A DNA stretch of 11,296 nucleotides from Entamoeba invadens IP1 (GCF_000330505.1 NW_004443536.1:332651-343946), one strand, 5' to 3'; shown: positions 1-7,540, numbered from the stretch's first letter. Numbers and translations are program-made. Notes: generated from the letters alone by a model not told the origin.

Positions 1-519
1 ACGCAAGTGCCTTTCCTAATTTCATTAATGTATGTAAAAGGACTTGGTACATATCAACTTTTAGCAAAACAATAGCAAGTAAATTCTTTTGAGTTTGAAC
101 TTCGAGATTTGGAGCTTCTTTTATTGCTTCTAAATTATCTCTCATTTGGAAGACGTATCTCCCATACCCAGGATTTTCCATATTATGTAAATTAAACATT
201 TTGTCTATTAATTGTAAAAAATGTTTAAATCCACTTTTGTTACTCTTCTGTTATATAAGATGTCTTTAAGCCATGTAAGTATTAAAAATTCATTTCTCTT
301 TATTTCCTTTATGTTTTCTATAATACCAATTGTAAAAAGTCCAAGATGTTCTTGTAACATCGATATAACTTTTTCAAAATATTGTTGATATTGTTCACTG
401 TAATAAATATGATTGTGTAACAATTGTATTATTTCTTCAGACAACTCATACGATTCTTTCTTTTCACTTGAAGGATTCATAGCATTTGACAATAAGAACA
501 AAAAGAATAAACATAACAT
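1..519 (-). pseudogene. Unrecognised secreted protein, copy A; frameshifted and cut by the window edge
   Basis: The product is not recognised. Reading starts at 519 with a typical signal peptide (MLCLFFLFLLSNA), then MNPSSEKKES and a probably helical, charged region. The open frame ends at 208, but the adjacent frame continues without a stop from about 239 to the window edge. That continuation (SGFKHFLQLIDKMFNLHN, then ENPGYGRYVFQMRDNL) clearly matches copy B at 667-1802 (QLLQLLDQGYNLYNVEKGGYSAYLFHLQDN). Shared pattern: QL-[LI]-D-x3-NL-[YH]-N-[VM]-E-x2-GY-x2-Y-[LV]-F-x2-DN. The break lies at the TTTT run at 236-239 (AAAA on the coding strand) and equals one lost base. No GTTTGT/TAG-type intron is visible there. 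This could be a recent pseudogene or an assembly error in a homopolymer. The C-terminal part lies outside the window. The signal peptide suggests secretion or a surface location; no domain is recognised. Confidence 0.6.
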
Positions 520-666
520 AATATAACTAATTTGATAAAGGTTTTAAGATGAACTTTAATAAAGAGGTTAAATTATATACATAGAATTCAAATTATGATG
601 TTTAACATAAAAAATGCCCATTAATATTATCATTACTTATTTAAACTAAATTTAGTCATTATTTAA

Positions 667-1802
667 TTAATGTGTATTCATTTCATCATTACTGTCTTCA
701 TCCTTTTCTGTTGAAATTGTGGTACTCAGTTTCTGAATTTTGGAGGTACTTGGATGAACATCTTCATCTTCGGTTTTTCTTCTTCTTTTAATCAAAACTG
801 GTTTATTCTTTGAAAGTGGTTGTTTCCCTTTTTCTGATTTCCTTTGCATTGGTACAACATTTACAGCTTGCTGTGATTGTTGAGGTTGCGAAGTCTGTTG
901 TGTTTGAATGATATGACTTTGAACTGATGAAGGTCCTGCTATACTTTCCATTTGAAGTATAGGGGTACCTGGTCTTGGAGTAGTAGGTCTTCTCGTTGTT
1001 TGCATTTGAGAAATACCATGTTGAGATGAAGGTTCACTAACATCCATAGATTCTTCCAGCAAACTGTACACATTTTTAGTAAATAATTTATTGTAATGTT
1101 TTGAAGTCGGTTTTGTTGTTTTAGGTATTGTTGGTGCTGTAATTTTGGGTAATAAACTATACTGAATTTCACCTCTTTTCTCTTTTGATTTTTCCTCAAT
1201 AAGTTTCAGATTTCCAATAACATCCATAACCCGTGTATATGCTCTTTAATATCTTCCATCTTTTTGAAAATTTAAACTACTTGCAAGTTGTGTTATCACT
1301 CTTTGAGTCAATTCAAAATTTTTTATCTTCAAAATTAAAAACTCCACAACCATTTCTTTGTCATCTTTACTCGACTGACTTTTAACAACGTTTCTAATAT
1401 TATCTTGTAAATGGAATAGGTAAGCACTATAACCACCTTTCTCAACATTATATAAATTGTATCCTTGGTCAAGTAATTGTAAAAGTTGATACATTTCACT
1501 TTTCAAAATAGCCTTCATTCTAATTATATTTTTAATTATTTCGTTTTTTGATTGCTCAACAAGTACCATTTGATGAACAATACTAGCCAAATTTGTTGTA
1601 AACATATTGGTATTCATTTCAATACCCATCTTTGTTGTTTCTAATTTCTTAGTGTATTTAATAGACTTTTTTTAAAATATTTCTAATAAACTGTAATCTT
1701 CTGTATTGAGATGTGACTCTTCTTCTTCTAAACTAAGTGGATTCATACCTTTACAATAATATTACAAGACAATAACAACAAAAAAAAAACATAAAATAAC
1801 AT
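667..1802 (-). pseudogene. Unrecognised secreted protein, copy B; frameshift plus two in-frame TAA codons
   Basis: A tandem paralogue of copy A, so the product is likewise unrecognised. An ATG at 1802 opens a signal peptide (MLFYVFFLLLLSCNIIVK), after which the frame must shift by one base to reach MNPLSLEEEE at 1746, matching MNPSSEKKE in copy A. From 1746 to 667 one single frame is kept over about 1,080 bases, interrupted only by TAA at 1672-1674 and TAA at 1246-1248. The middle block (1249-1671) holds the family core NLYNVEKGGYSAYLFHLQDN. The last block (669-1245) is a low-complexity tail: Lys/Glu-rich, then Thr/Pro-rich (TTRRPTTPRPGTP), then Gln-rich (TQQTSQPQQSQQ), then a basic cluster (KRRRKTEDED). 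The simplest reading is a young pseudogene with two nonsense mutations and one indel. Genetic-code change is unlikely, because the intact gene at 2443-4908 ends on TAA and has none inside. Confidence 0.55.
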
Positions 1803-2413
1803 AAACCGTTTTTCTCATTAATATTTTTTAAGTGTTTAATTTCTGATGTATTCAATAACCTCGTAATTAAAAAACTACCTGTAAAGTTATTATCAAAATC
1901 TTTTTATTCATTTTTTTCAAAAAAATGAGTTTTATTAAATATGGACTAAAATTTTATATCTCAATATCGTAAAACCTCAAACTATTATAAAATAAAATGG
2001 TTTTTATTCTAATTTTCATGGTTATTTTTACTATAATATTTTACTATAAAATGACACAAACTACTCAAAAAAATACGAAAACTGTATTAAAAATAGTTAA
2101 TGAATCAATAACTAACTAGTTAATATCAACAATTGATTTATTTAATAATTTATATTAATTTAATTATTAATTAACAAATGAATTTTGTATTTTGGGTGAT
2201 TTGAAAGACAACAAAACTAAAGTGAAGAGTAGTTCACTTTTTACTATCGAATAATACAACCAACACTAAAAAGAAATAGTAAAGACGCGCCAGTCAAAGT
2301 GAAATAAAAAGACTGAAATAACAAGTAACTCGTCGCATTTTTTTGAATAAAAAGCCTTTGTATTTTTGGGACTTCATTGACTTTTTTGTTATTCATTACA
2401 AATTGGTGGTTCA
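1803..2413. other. AT-rich intergenic spacer with two short hairpins
   Basis: No coding sequence is supported here. It separates the minus-strand gene pair from the plus-strand eIF4G-like gene, so it should hold both 5' flanks. Two perfect inverted repeats stand out: TCATTTTTTT (1908-1917) and AAAAAAATGA (1919-1928) around a single C, and AAAGTGAA (2219-2226) with TTCACTTT (2233-2240) around a six-base loop. The base composition changes near 2240, from almost pure A/T to more mixed sequence leading into the gene. Confidence 0.5.
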
Positions 2414-2445
2414 ATGACTTTGAACTCCGAAGATCCACATTCATG
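2414..2445 (+). promoter_or_regulatory. Possible core promoter and start context of the eIF4G-like gene
   Basis: GAACT lies at 2422-2426 and ATTCATG at 2439-2445, directly at the chosen start. Entamoeba core promoters are known for a GAAC element and an initiator ending in ATTCA close to a start codon with a very short leader. No good GTATTTAAA-like TATA element is seen. An out-of-frame ATG at 2414 would be upstream of the start if the leader were long, which fits a short leader. Both words are short, so a chance match is quite possible. Confidence 0.25.
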
Positions 2446-4908
2446 AGCGTCACTGAACGACAGCAACTCCTTGAAGCAAAGCCAATAATAGTGACTTATG
2501 ACTTCACTGCAAAGCCCTTCACACACAAACGAAGATCAAAAGATGAGACTCCACGACTCAAACTCATTGATTTCTCCACACTTGAAACTCCAATTAATAA
2601 AGATTTGGATATCCCTTTAACTACAAAGTCGGCAGGTTTACCTAATATGAATAGAAGAATTAACTCTTTTGCACTCAAAGAAGACGTCAGAAATTGCCCT
2701 ATTTTTATTCCTCAAACTCATCACAACAATCTCACGAAAATAGAACACCCGAGGTTTCCTCAATTCGCGGAAAATAATGGGAAATTTCAGGGCAAAAAAA
2801 CAAACCCTGATTTTCCTCATTTCGAGGAATTATTGATGGAAAAAAAGAAGGAGGAAAAAAGTGAAGGGTTTCCACAAATCACGGAAAATCGACTGGATAT
2901 TTTTAAAGTTCTGGGAAAAAAAGAATGTGAGAGACCAACACACGCGGCTTCGGCGGAACCAAAATGTTCGTTGTTTCTACAAAACGAAAAAGTGAAATTT
3001 GAAAAGATTGACTTTTCGAGAGCAGCACTAAAAAACTTAAAATTTGTACCAAAACGAAAAACAAAAGAAAGTGAGGAAAAATCTTCTCAAGTGGCGGAAT
3101 CAAAAGAGGCGGTTGAAAAACAGGACCGCGAAACAAAGAATGACAAAACGACCAAAGTGAAAATCCATAAAACTCAAGTTGAGATTAAAACTATCGTGAC
3201 ATACCAAGACGAAAAGAACTTGAATGAAGAGAAAAAAATGAGTGGTGATAACAACAATATGATAGAGATGAATGAAAATCATCAAAAAGAAAAAGATACA
3301 AACAGTGAAGAACAAGACGTGAAAAAAATTTCTGATGACGAGTGGAACGAAGTTCCTTCAAAAAAGAAGAAAAAAACAACAAAGAAAGTGAAAAAGGTGT
3401 CAAAGAAGAATAAGAAAGAGAAGATAACGAAACCGGAACGTGAAGAAATGAGTCGATCACAAAAAGAGAATGTGATAGAAAAAGAGATAAAAAATGACAT
3501 TCGAACAGAAGAAGATTCCGACAAAACACCTCTCATTCTATCAAAAAAAGATAACACATCACAAGATCATCACAGTCAAAGTGACAAAACTCAAGAAGAA
3601 AATCAACAAGATTTCGAAGATTTTTTGGTACGAAAAGAGGCGCTCTTAACCCCTCCCGTCCATGGGACATTATACAAAAGATCTTTTATTGACGCCCCCA
3701 AACGTGGATATACAACAAGTGGAACGACGGTGAAACCAATCGAAGTTCGAGCAAATAAATTTGTTGATCTTTTAGTAGAAGAACCAGAAGACGTTCAAGA
3801 GGAACTAGAAGAAGCTTATGTACCACGGTTCAGAGTTACTGAAGGCGAACAAGCACCTATAGAAGATAACCTTATTAATGAAAAAGTTTCTAAAGACAAC
3901 ACAAAGTCGCTTTCCATAGTTGAAGATATTTGTGAACCCACCCATTCCAAAAGTGAGAACAACGAATTGGCCATTCCTTGTTCCGTCAAGTCAATCACAC
4001 CGAGATTGCCACATCATGTGTACTCAATTGACGAAATGAAAGAACTGAGATTTCATAAAATACGATCTCGAGATTCAGTATATGAGATATTCCAGAGATT
4101 TTTGATTAAGAAAGAGAAGAAAGAAGAAAAGTTGATTAATGTAGATCAATCGAAGGCGATGTATCGCCAGTGGTTCAATCAGTTGACAGAACTTACAATT
4201 GATAAAGTGTCTTCGCAAATGGCGCTTCAGATGCGAAGTAAAGATGATGTTGAGACGATGTTGTCGATCTTATTCAAAAATGCGATCAATGAGCGGCGAT
4301 ATGTGCAGTTGTATGTGAAGTTCTTTGTGAAAGTGCGCAATGCGATGCTTGTAGTTGACACCAAGAAAGACCTTGCAATTGACATGATCAAATTTCTTCT
4401 TGGGAAGGCAGAGAATCAATTCACACATCCACCAACTGTCAGAATGCCATCTGAAAATGAAACAGATATCGAACGCATCGAACGTGAAGATGCAAATGCA
4501 GTGGATGAGTTTGAATATCTTGGAACAGTCTTCTTGGTGTCATATTTGTACACAGAAGGCACAGTCATCGCTGACTTGGTGCTTCAATGTCTGCACTCCC
4601 TTTCTAACATCAAAGGAAGACTACCAACAAAGGCATTCACTACACTCATCAAAGAAACATGCGACAAATTGGTCAACGAGAAGGTCGACATGACTGACGT
4701 GTTGAACACTATCAAGAAAATGCAAGCTGTCGACGGAATCTCAAAATTCGAACAAATCGTCTTGGAAAACTCAAAAGACCAAATCATTAAGGCTGTTAAT
4801 ATAGGAAAAGATATCGAAGATAGTGCAAATTGCAGTTTTACTCAAAAAAGAAAAAATGGAATAAAGCACAGAGACCATACAAAGAAGTTTTCATTTCAAA
4901 AAGCTTAA
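2443..4908 (+). CDS. eIF4G-like translation initiation factor with MIF4G domain
   Basis: Probably the scaffold of the cytoplasmic cap-binding complex, joining eIF4E and eIF4A to the small ribosomal subunit. The predicted protein has 821 residues, intronless. From about residue 560 to 775 it reads as a MIF4G HEAT-repeat domain, opening with WFNQLTELTIDKVSSQ and ILFKNAINERRYVQLYVKF, which fits the first MIF4G repeat (LNKLT...FEKAI.EP.F..LY). About 40 residues upstream, YSIDEMKELR (527-536) resembles the eIF4E-binding box YxxxxL-hydrophobic, but with Met and Lys at the two key positions. The N-terminal two thirds is charged and probably disordered: a 19-residue repeat (FPQF, FPHF, FPQI at 105, 124, 143), DDEWNEVPSKKKKK around W301, a Lys-rich stretch to about 325 and an acidic stretch near 444-460. 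Only a short basic tail follows MIF4G; no MA3 or W2 domain is seen. The frame is open from 2377, but the extra 22 residues (FLLFITNWWF) look unlike a conserved N-terminus, so ATG 2443 is preferred. Confidence 0.8.
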   Translation: MSVTERQQLLEAKPIIVTYDFTAKPFTHKRRSKDETPRLKLIDFSTLETPINKDLDIPLTTKSAGLPNMNRRINSFALKEDVRNCPIFIPQTHHNNLTKIEHPRFPQFAENNGKFQGKKTNPDFPHFEELLMEKKKEEKSEGFPQITENRLDIFKVLGKKECERPTHAASAEPKCSLFLQNEKVKFEKIDFSRAALKNLKFVPKRKTKESEEKSSQVAESKEAVEKQDRETKNDKTTKVKIHKTQVEIKTIVTYQDEKNLNEEKKMSGDNNNMIEMNENHQKEKDTNSEEQDVKKISDDEWNEVPSKKKKKTTKKVKKVSKKNKKEKITKPEREEMSRSQKENVIEKEIKNDIRTEEDSDKTPLILSKKDNTSQDHHSQSDKTQEENQQDFEDFLVRKEALLTPPVHGTLYKRSFIDAPKRGYTTSGTTVKPIEVRANKFVDLLVEEPEDVQEELEEAYVPRFRVTEGEQAPIEDNLINEKVSKDNTKSLSIVEDICEPTHSKSENNELAIPCSVKSITPRLPHHVYSIDEMKELRFHKIRSRDSVYEIFQRFLIKKEKKEEKLINVDQSKAMYRQWFNQLTELTIDKVSSQMALQMRSKDDVETMLSILFKNAINERRYVQLYVKFFVKVRNAMLVVDTKKDLAIDMIKFLLGKAENQFTHPPTVRMPSENETDIERIEREDANAVDEFEYLGTVFLVSYLYTEGTVIADLVLQCLHSLSNIKGRLPTKAFTTLIKETCDKLVNEKVDMTDVLNTIKKMQAVDGISKFEQIVLENSKDQIIKAVNIGKDIEDSANCSFTQKRKNGIKHRDHTKKFSFQKA

Positions 4909-4936
4909 ATTATGTTTTGGATTGTCTTCAAGTTTG

Positions 4937-4942
4937 TAATTT
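4937..4942 (+). terminator. Possible polyadenylation signal TAATTT
   Basis: TAATTT begins 29 bases after the TAA stop of the eIF4G-like gene and is followed by A/T-only sequence, including the palindrome-like run near 4951-4972. Entamoeba transcripts are known to use a UA(A/U)UU motif shortly after the stop codon. In such AT-rich sequence the word is common, so the support is mostly positional. Confidence 0.35.
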
Positions 4943-5026
4943 AATTAATTATAATAATAATATTATTATATTAGTTTATAGAACTATACATTTAAATTGA
5001 AAGTTGGCTGAAAATAGAACTACTAT

Positions 5027-5054
5027 TTTTGACTACTCTGGCGAGTGGTCAAAA
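5027..5054. repeat. Hairpin 1 (12-bp stem, TGGC loop)
   Basis: TTTTGACTACTC (5027-5038) pairs with GAGTGGTCAAAA (5043-5054) around TGGC. Eleven pairs are Watson-Crick and one is G-T as RNA. The word TGGCGAGT (5039-5046) spans the loop and the start of the right arm, and recurs at 5077-5084 in the next hairpin. It lies between the eIF4G-like gene and the pogo element in sequence distinctly richer in G+C than its flanks. Confidence 0.55.
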
Positions 5055-5071
5055 TTCTTCTAAGTCCTGGG

Positions 5072-5092
5072 AACTTTGGCGAGTACAAAGTT
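5072..5092. repeat. Hairpin 2 (7-bp stem, loop contains GGCGAGT context)
   Basis: AACTTTG (5072-5078) pairs perfectly with CAAAGTT (5086-5092) around a seven-base loop GCGAGTA. The word TGGCGAGT (5077-5084) is shared with hairpin 1, 38 bases upstream. No tRNA cloverleaf or C/D-box snoRNA fits. Confidence 0.5.
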
Positions 5093-5113
5093 GTACCTGA
5101 TTTTTCGCTAAGT

Positions 5114-5142
5114 AACTATAATTTACCATTTAAATTATAGTT
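5114..5142. repeat. Hairpin 3 (perfect 12-bp stem)
   Basis: AACTATAATTTA (5114-5125) pairs perfectly with TAAATTATAGTT (5131-5142) around a CCATT loop. It ends 31 bases before the left end of the pogo element. It could be an RNA 3'-end structure, the footprint of a small inserted element, or a preferred insertion context. Confidence 0.55.
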
Positions 5143-5173
5143 TCACAATTCATTTAATAAAAGAAATAGTATA

Positions 5174-5199
5174 TAGTCAAAGGCGTCTATTTGTCGTAA
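5174..5199 (+). repeat. Left terminal inverted repeat of the pogo-like element
   Basis: 26 bp, matching the reverse complement of 7352-7377 at 25 positions. It begins TAGTCAAAGGCG and contains TATTTGTCG (5188-5196), a variant of the CGACAATTA word repeated near the right end. A degenerate copy of its inner part (15 of 17 bases) follows at 5217-5233 relative to 5185-5201, suggesting a second transposase-binding site. Confidence 0.85.
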
Positions 5200-5379
5200 A
5201 TCCAGCAGAAAAAAATATCTATTTGTAGTAAATGAGAGAATTGTGTAGAAAATTCTAAAGGGTTTTTTTAATTTATTGGTTTAAAATTAAGAAAACAATT
5301 ATTAATATTTACAATAGTAAATAAATTTATTATGAATTAAATAATATAAAATAAATTAGTAAGAATTAAAAAATACACA

Positions 5380-7054
5380 ATGAGTTTCAAAACGTTGAAA
5401 TGTTCATCACGAAAAAGCTACAAAAGCATCACACCAGAAGCATACACATTAATAAAGGAATTATATAAAAAGTACAAAACCACAAAAATTAAAAATTTTT
5501 GGAAAGAAATCACATTTGAATTTAATTCAAAATTTCCAGAATACAATTTCAATTCAAAACAGTTGGAAGTTTACATGAGAAGAGAAATAAAGAGCTTCAA
5601 ACATTTTAGAAAGGTTAAAATCGAAAGAGTTTTTGAAGAATTAAAAGAGTACACAATGAAAGCCATAAATTCCGGTTCTTTCTTGGACGACTATGTATTA
5701 CAAAAAAGGTCAATGATATCCTACAAAATGAAAACGATAAAAGAAAAAACGATCATTGATATTCCAGGATTCGTAAAAAGGTTTAAAACTAAGATTAGGG
5801 TCAAATATAAAGTGGGAGTCGGGAAAGAGGAACTTGTTGATCTTGCGTTCTATGAAGAAGAAATCAAAGATATCAAAAAACGTCTGAAAAAATATTCTTT
5901 CTCAGATGTATACAACTCTGATGAAACGGAACTTTTTAATAGACAATTACCAAGAAAATGTCTTACAATCTTTAAAAAATGTAGAAACGAAAAAGGAGCG
6001 TATAACGCTTTTATTTACTTGTAATTGTGATGGAAGCGACAAAAGGAAACCAATTATAATACATCGAGCAAAATGTCCAAGAGGTGGGTCACAAACACTT
6101 TTTAATGAATTGGGTGTTGTTTATTCACAGGAGAGTTCCAGTTGGATGTCTGTAAAAATATGGAATACATTTTTAGAAACGTGGGATTGTGAATTAAAGA
6201 ATTCTGGTAGATATTTCGCACTTATTATTGATAATGCTACTACACACAAAGATGAATACATTCCAACCAACATCGAAATCGTGCGTTTTTCAGCTAAAAC
6301 GACAAGTAAACTTCAGCCAAACGACCAAGGTATTATAAGTTCCTTCAAAAAACATCATAGAAAACATTTCATAAAAGATTATATACAAAAATTAACTAAG
6401 AAACAAAAATGTGAAATTGACAAAAAGAAATTTGTTGTTCATAAACATCTGAAGCCCTTAATGAAAATGAAAAGACTTTACTAGAAAATTCCATTGGATG
6501 TTGTAGTCAAAAAATAGAAGAAATGATTTCTCAAAACACAACAGAAAAAATCATCGAATTATTTCCAGAAAACAAAAAACCCAAAAATAAAGTTTAATGT
6601 TGCACAAACACAGCTGAGTGTTGTTGAATATATAATAATTTCTGCCAAAGCCTGGAAAGAAGTCAGCGCTGAAACTATTCATAACTGTTTTATGCACACG
6701 GGACTGTTCGAGCAAGACAGCAGAATGGAGTTAGAGGATGATATGGGAATCAATGAAAGTATTATAAAACTTTATAACAGTATACCCTTCTATCAAAATG
6801 AAGCAGTAGACACCATTGATTCCATTATAAATGTAAACTATGAAAATGTATACCCCTTAAATAACGATGAAAATGATGAATTTGTTAACGATGACCAAAA
6901 TGATGAAGATTTTTCTTTAATGATCAAACAAATAGAGTCCAACCTTTGTTTAATTTAAAGGAAAGTATGTGATGGACAAAAAGATGATTATGTTGATTTC
7001 GTTTTAGATACAATGAGTAAATTGGACTTTTTTCTTGGAAGTAGTTGCTACTAG
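5380..7054 (+). pseudogene. pogo/Tigger-like transposase (CENP-B-type HTH plus DDE_1), frame-disrupted
   Basis: Would catalyse cut-and-paste transposition of the surrounding element. The N-terminal part (5380 to about 5900) is rich in Lys and helical, and includes IPGFVKRFKTKIRVKYKVG, which fits the end of a CENP-B/Tc5 DNA-binding domain. Catalytic residues: D in YNSDETELF (codon 5920-5922), D in LIIDNATTH (6230-6232) and D in QPNDQGII (6323-6325), with 30 residues between the last two (DD30D). The conserved C-terminal motif AKAWKEVSAETIHNCF (about 6644-6691) and an acidic tail follow. The frame changes at about 5963-5995 (frame 1 to 2), about 6430-6475 (2 to 1) and about 6570-6600 (1 to 2), mostly in A-rich runs. 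A TAA at 6956-6958 is followed in frame by plausible coding sequence to a TAG at 7052-7054. No intron consensus explains the shifts. Start ATG 5380 is the first in frame. Confidence 0.75.
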
Positions 7055-7287
7055 ATATAAGAAATTGCACAATCTGTAAAGATATGTTTTGAAAAGAACA
7101 AAATATGATTGATAATTTAAGTTATTTGTTAAAAATGCAATTTAAATTAATAATAAAGTTGTTATTTTTAATACTATATTTTTTTTCATTGTATAAATTT
7201 ATATTCAAAATAAATTAATAAATATTATTCAAAAGAATATAAAGAAGTTTTTAATTCAACAAAAGTTACAGATTCTCACAAAATATT

Positions 7288-7348
7288 TAATTGTCGTACA
7301 CCAAAATGATTGGCCAGTTGTGCGACAATTAAGCAACTTCGACAATTA
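7288..7348. repeat. Subterminal CGACAATTA repeats of the pogo-like element
   Basis: The nine-base word CGACAATTA occurs at 7323-7331 and 7340-7348, and inverted at 7288-7296. A one-mismatch version, CGACAAATA (7355-7363), is part of the right terminal repeat. The inverted pair also makes a hairpin (7288-7297 with 7323-7332). Multiple similar words near a terminal repeat are typical of transposase-binding arrays. Confidence 0.6.
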
Positions 7349-7351
7349 TAA

Positions 7352-7377
7352 TTACGACAAATAGACGCCTTTGACTG
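7352..7377 (-). repeat. Right terminal inverted repeat of the pogo-like element
   Basis: Inverted partner of 5174-5199. Read inward it begins CAGTCAAAGGCG, the canonical form, and it is followed outward by TA at 7378-7379. Confidence 0.85.
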
Positions 7378-7458
7378 TAATTTTAGTTTATTATAGTATA
7401 ATGGAAAAATATTACTGTTGTTTCCTGAAATTACAGATATAAAAGCAGTAAAATATCC

Positions 7459-7540
7459 AATTCGTTTTTATTAAACCTTTAATAAATAATATTATTTATT
7501 TACAAAAAAGAGAAACTGAGTAAAAACGAATTCAATTCGT
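7459..7540. repeat. Nested palindromes between two transposon remains
   Basis: AATTCGTTTTTA (7459-7470) is a perfect inverted match to TAAAAACGAATT (7521-7532). Between them lies a perfect 20-bp palindrome, AATAAATAATATTATTTATT (7481-7500). The right arm overlaps another palindrome, ACGAATTCAATTCGT (7526-7540). The block sits just after the end of the Harbinger-like gene on the minus strand, so it could be its 3' flank or the end of that element. Confidence 0.5.

Larger units (their letters stand above)
5174..7377 (+). mobile_element. Complete pogo/Tigger-like DNA transposon (Tc1-mariner superfamily), 2,204 bp
   Basis: Both ends are visible. The left end (5174-5199) and the right end (7352-7377, inverted) are 26-bp terminal inverted repeats agreeing at 25 of 26 positions. 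The only difference is the outermost base, T on the left and C (read inward) on the right; CAGT is the common Tc1/mariner/pogo terminus. Each end abuts TA (5172-5173 and 7378-7379), the target duplication expected for this superfamily. Inside lies one transposase reading on the plus strand with a DDD triad. Near-identical ends suggest recent arrival, yet the gene is broken, so movement of this copy would need a transposase supplied from elsewhere. Confidence 0.85.

Noticed and set aside
939..1199. 86-codon minus-strand frame overlapping copy B
   Set aside because: It is the shifted reading of the copy B tail (for example RKNQKRKEVKF against EEKSKEKRGE) with no independent support.
667..1802. 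TAA reassigned to a sense codon
   Set aside because: The intact gene at 2443-4908 has no internal TAA, uses CAA for Gln and terminates at TAA; the transposase relics also use TAA as stop.
1908..1928. T-run/A-run palindrome as a bacterial-type terminator
   Set aside because: The stem is almost only A-T pairs, and the window is eukaryotic in character.
2377..2442. Upstream in-frame extension of the eIF4G-like protein from ATG 2377
   Set aside because: The extra 22 residues are hydrophobic and Trp-rich, unlike a cytosolic scaffold N-terminus. ATG 2443 has the better start context and leaves room for the promoter words.
4400..4693. 97-codon plus-strand frame inside the MIF4G region
   Set aside because: Overlaps the MIF4G coding sequence in another frame and shows no domain of its own.
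2496..4787. Several minus-strand open frames of 60-112 codons opposite the eIF4G-like gene
   Set aside because: They lie antisense to a long real coding frame and are Phe/Ser/Leu-rich, as expected from reading Lys/Glu-rich codons backwards.
5039..5060. tRNA A-box resemblance of TGGCGAGTGG
   Set aside because: No matching B box (GGTTCGA) at a suitable distance, and no acceptor stem or cloverleaf.
5960..6600. Spliceosomal introns explaining the transposase frame changes
   Set aside because: No GTTTGT-like donor with a nearby TAG acceptor that would restore the frame; the breaks sit in A-rich runs instead.
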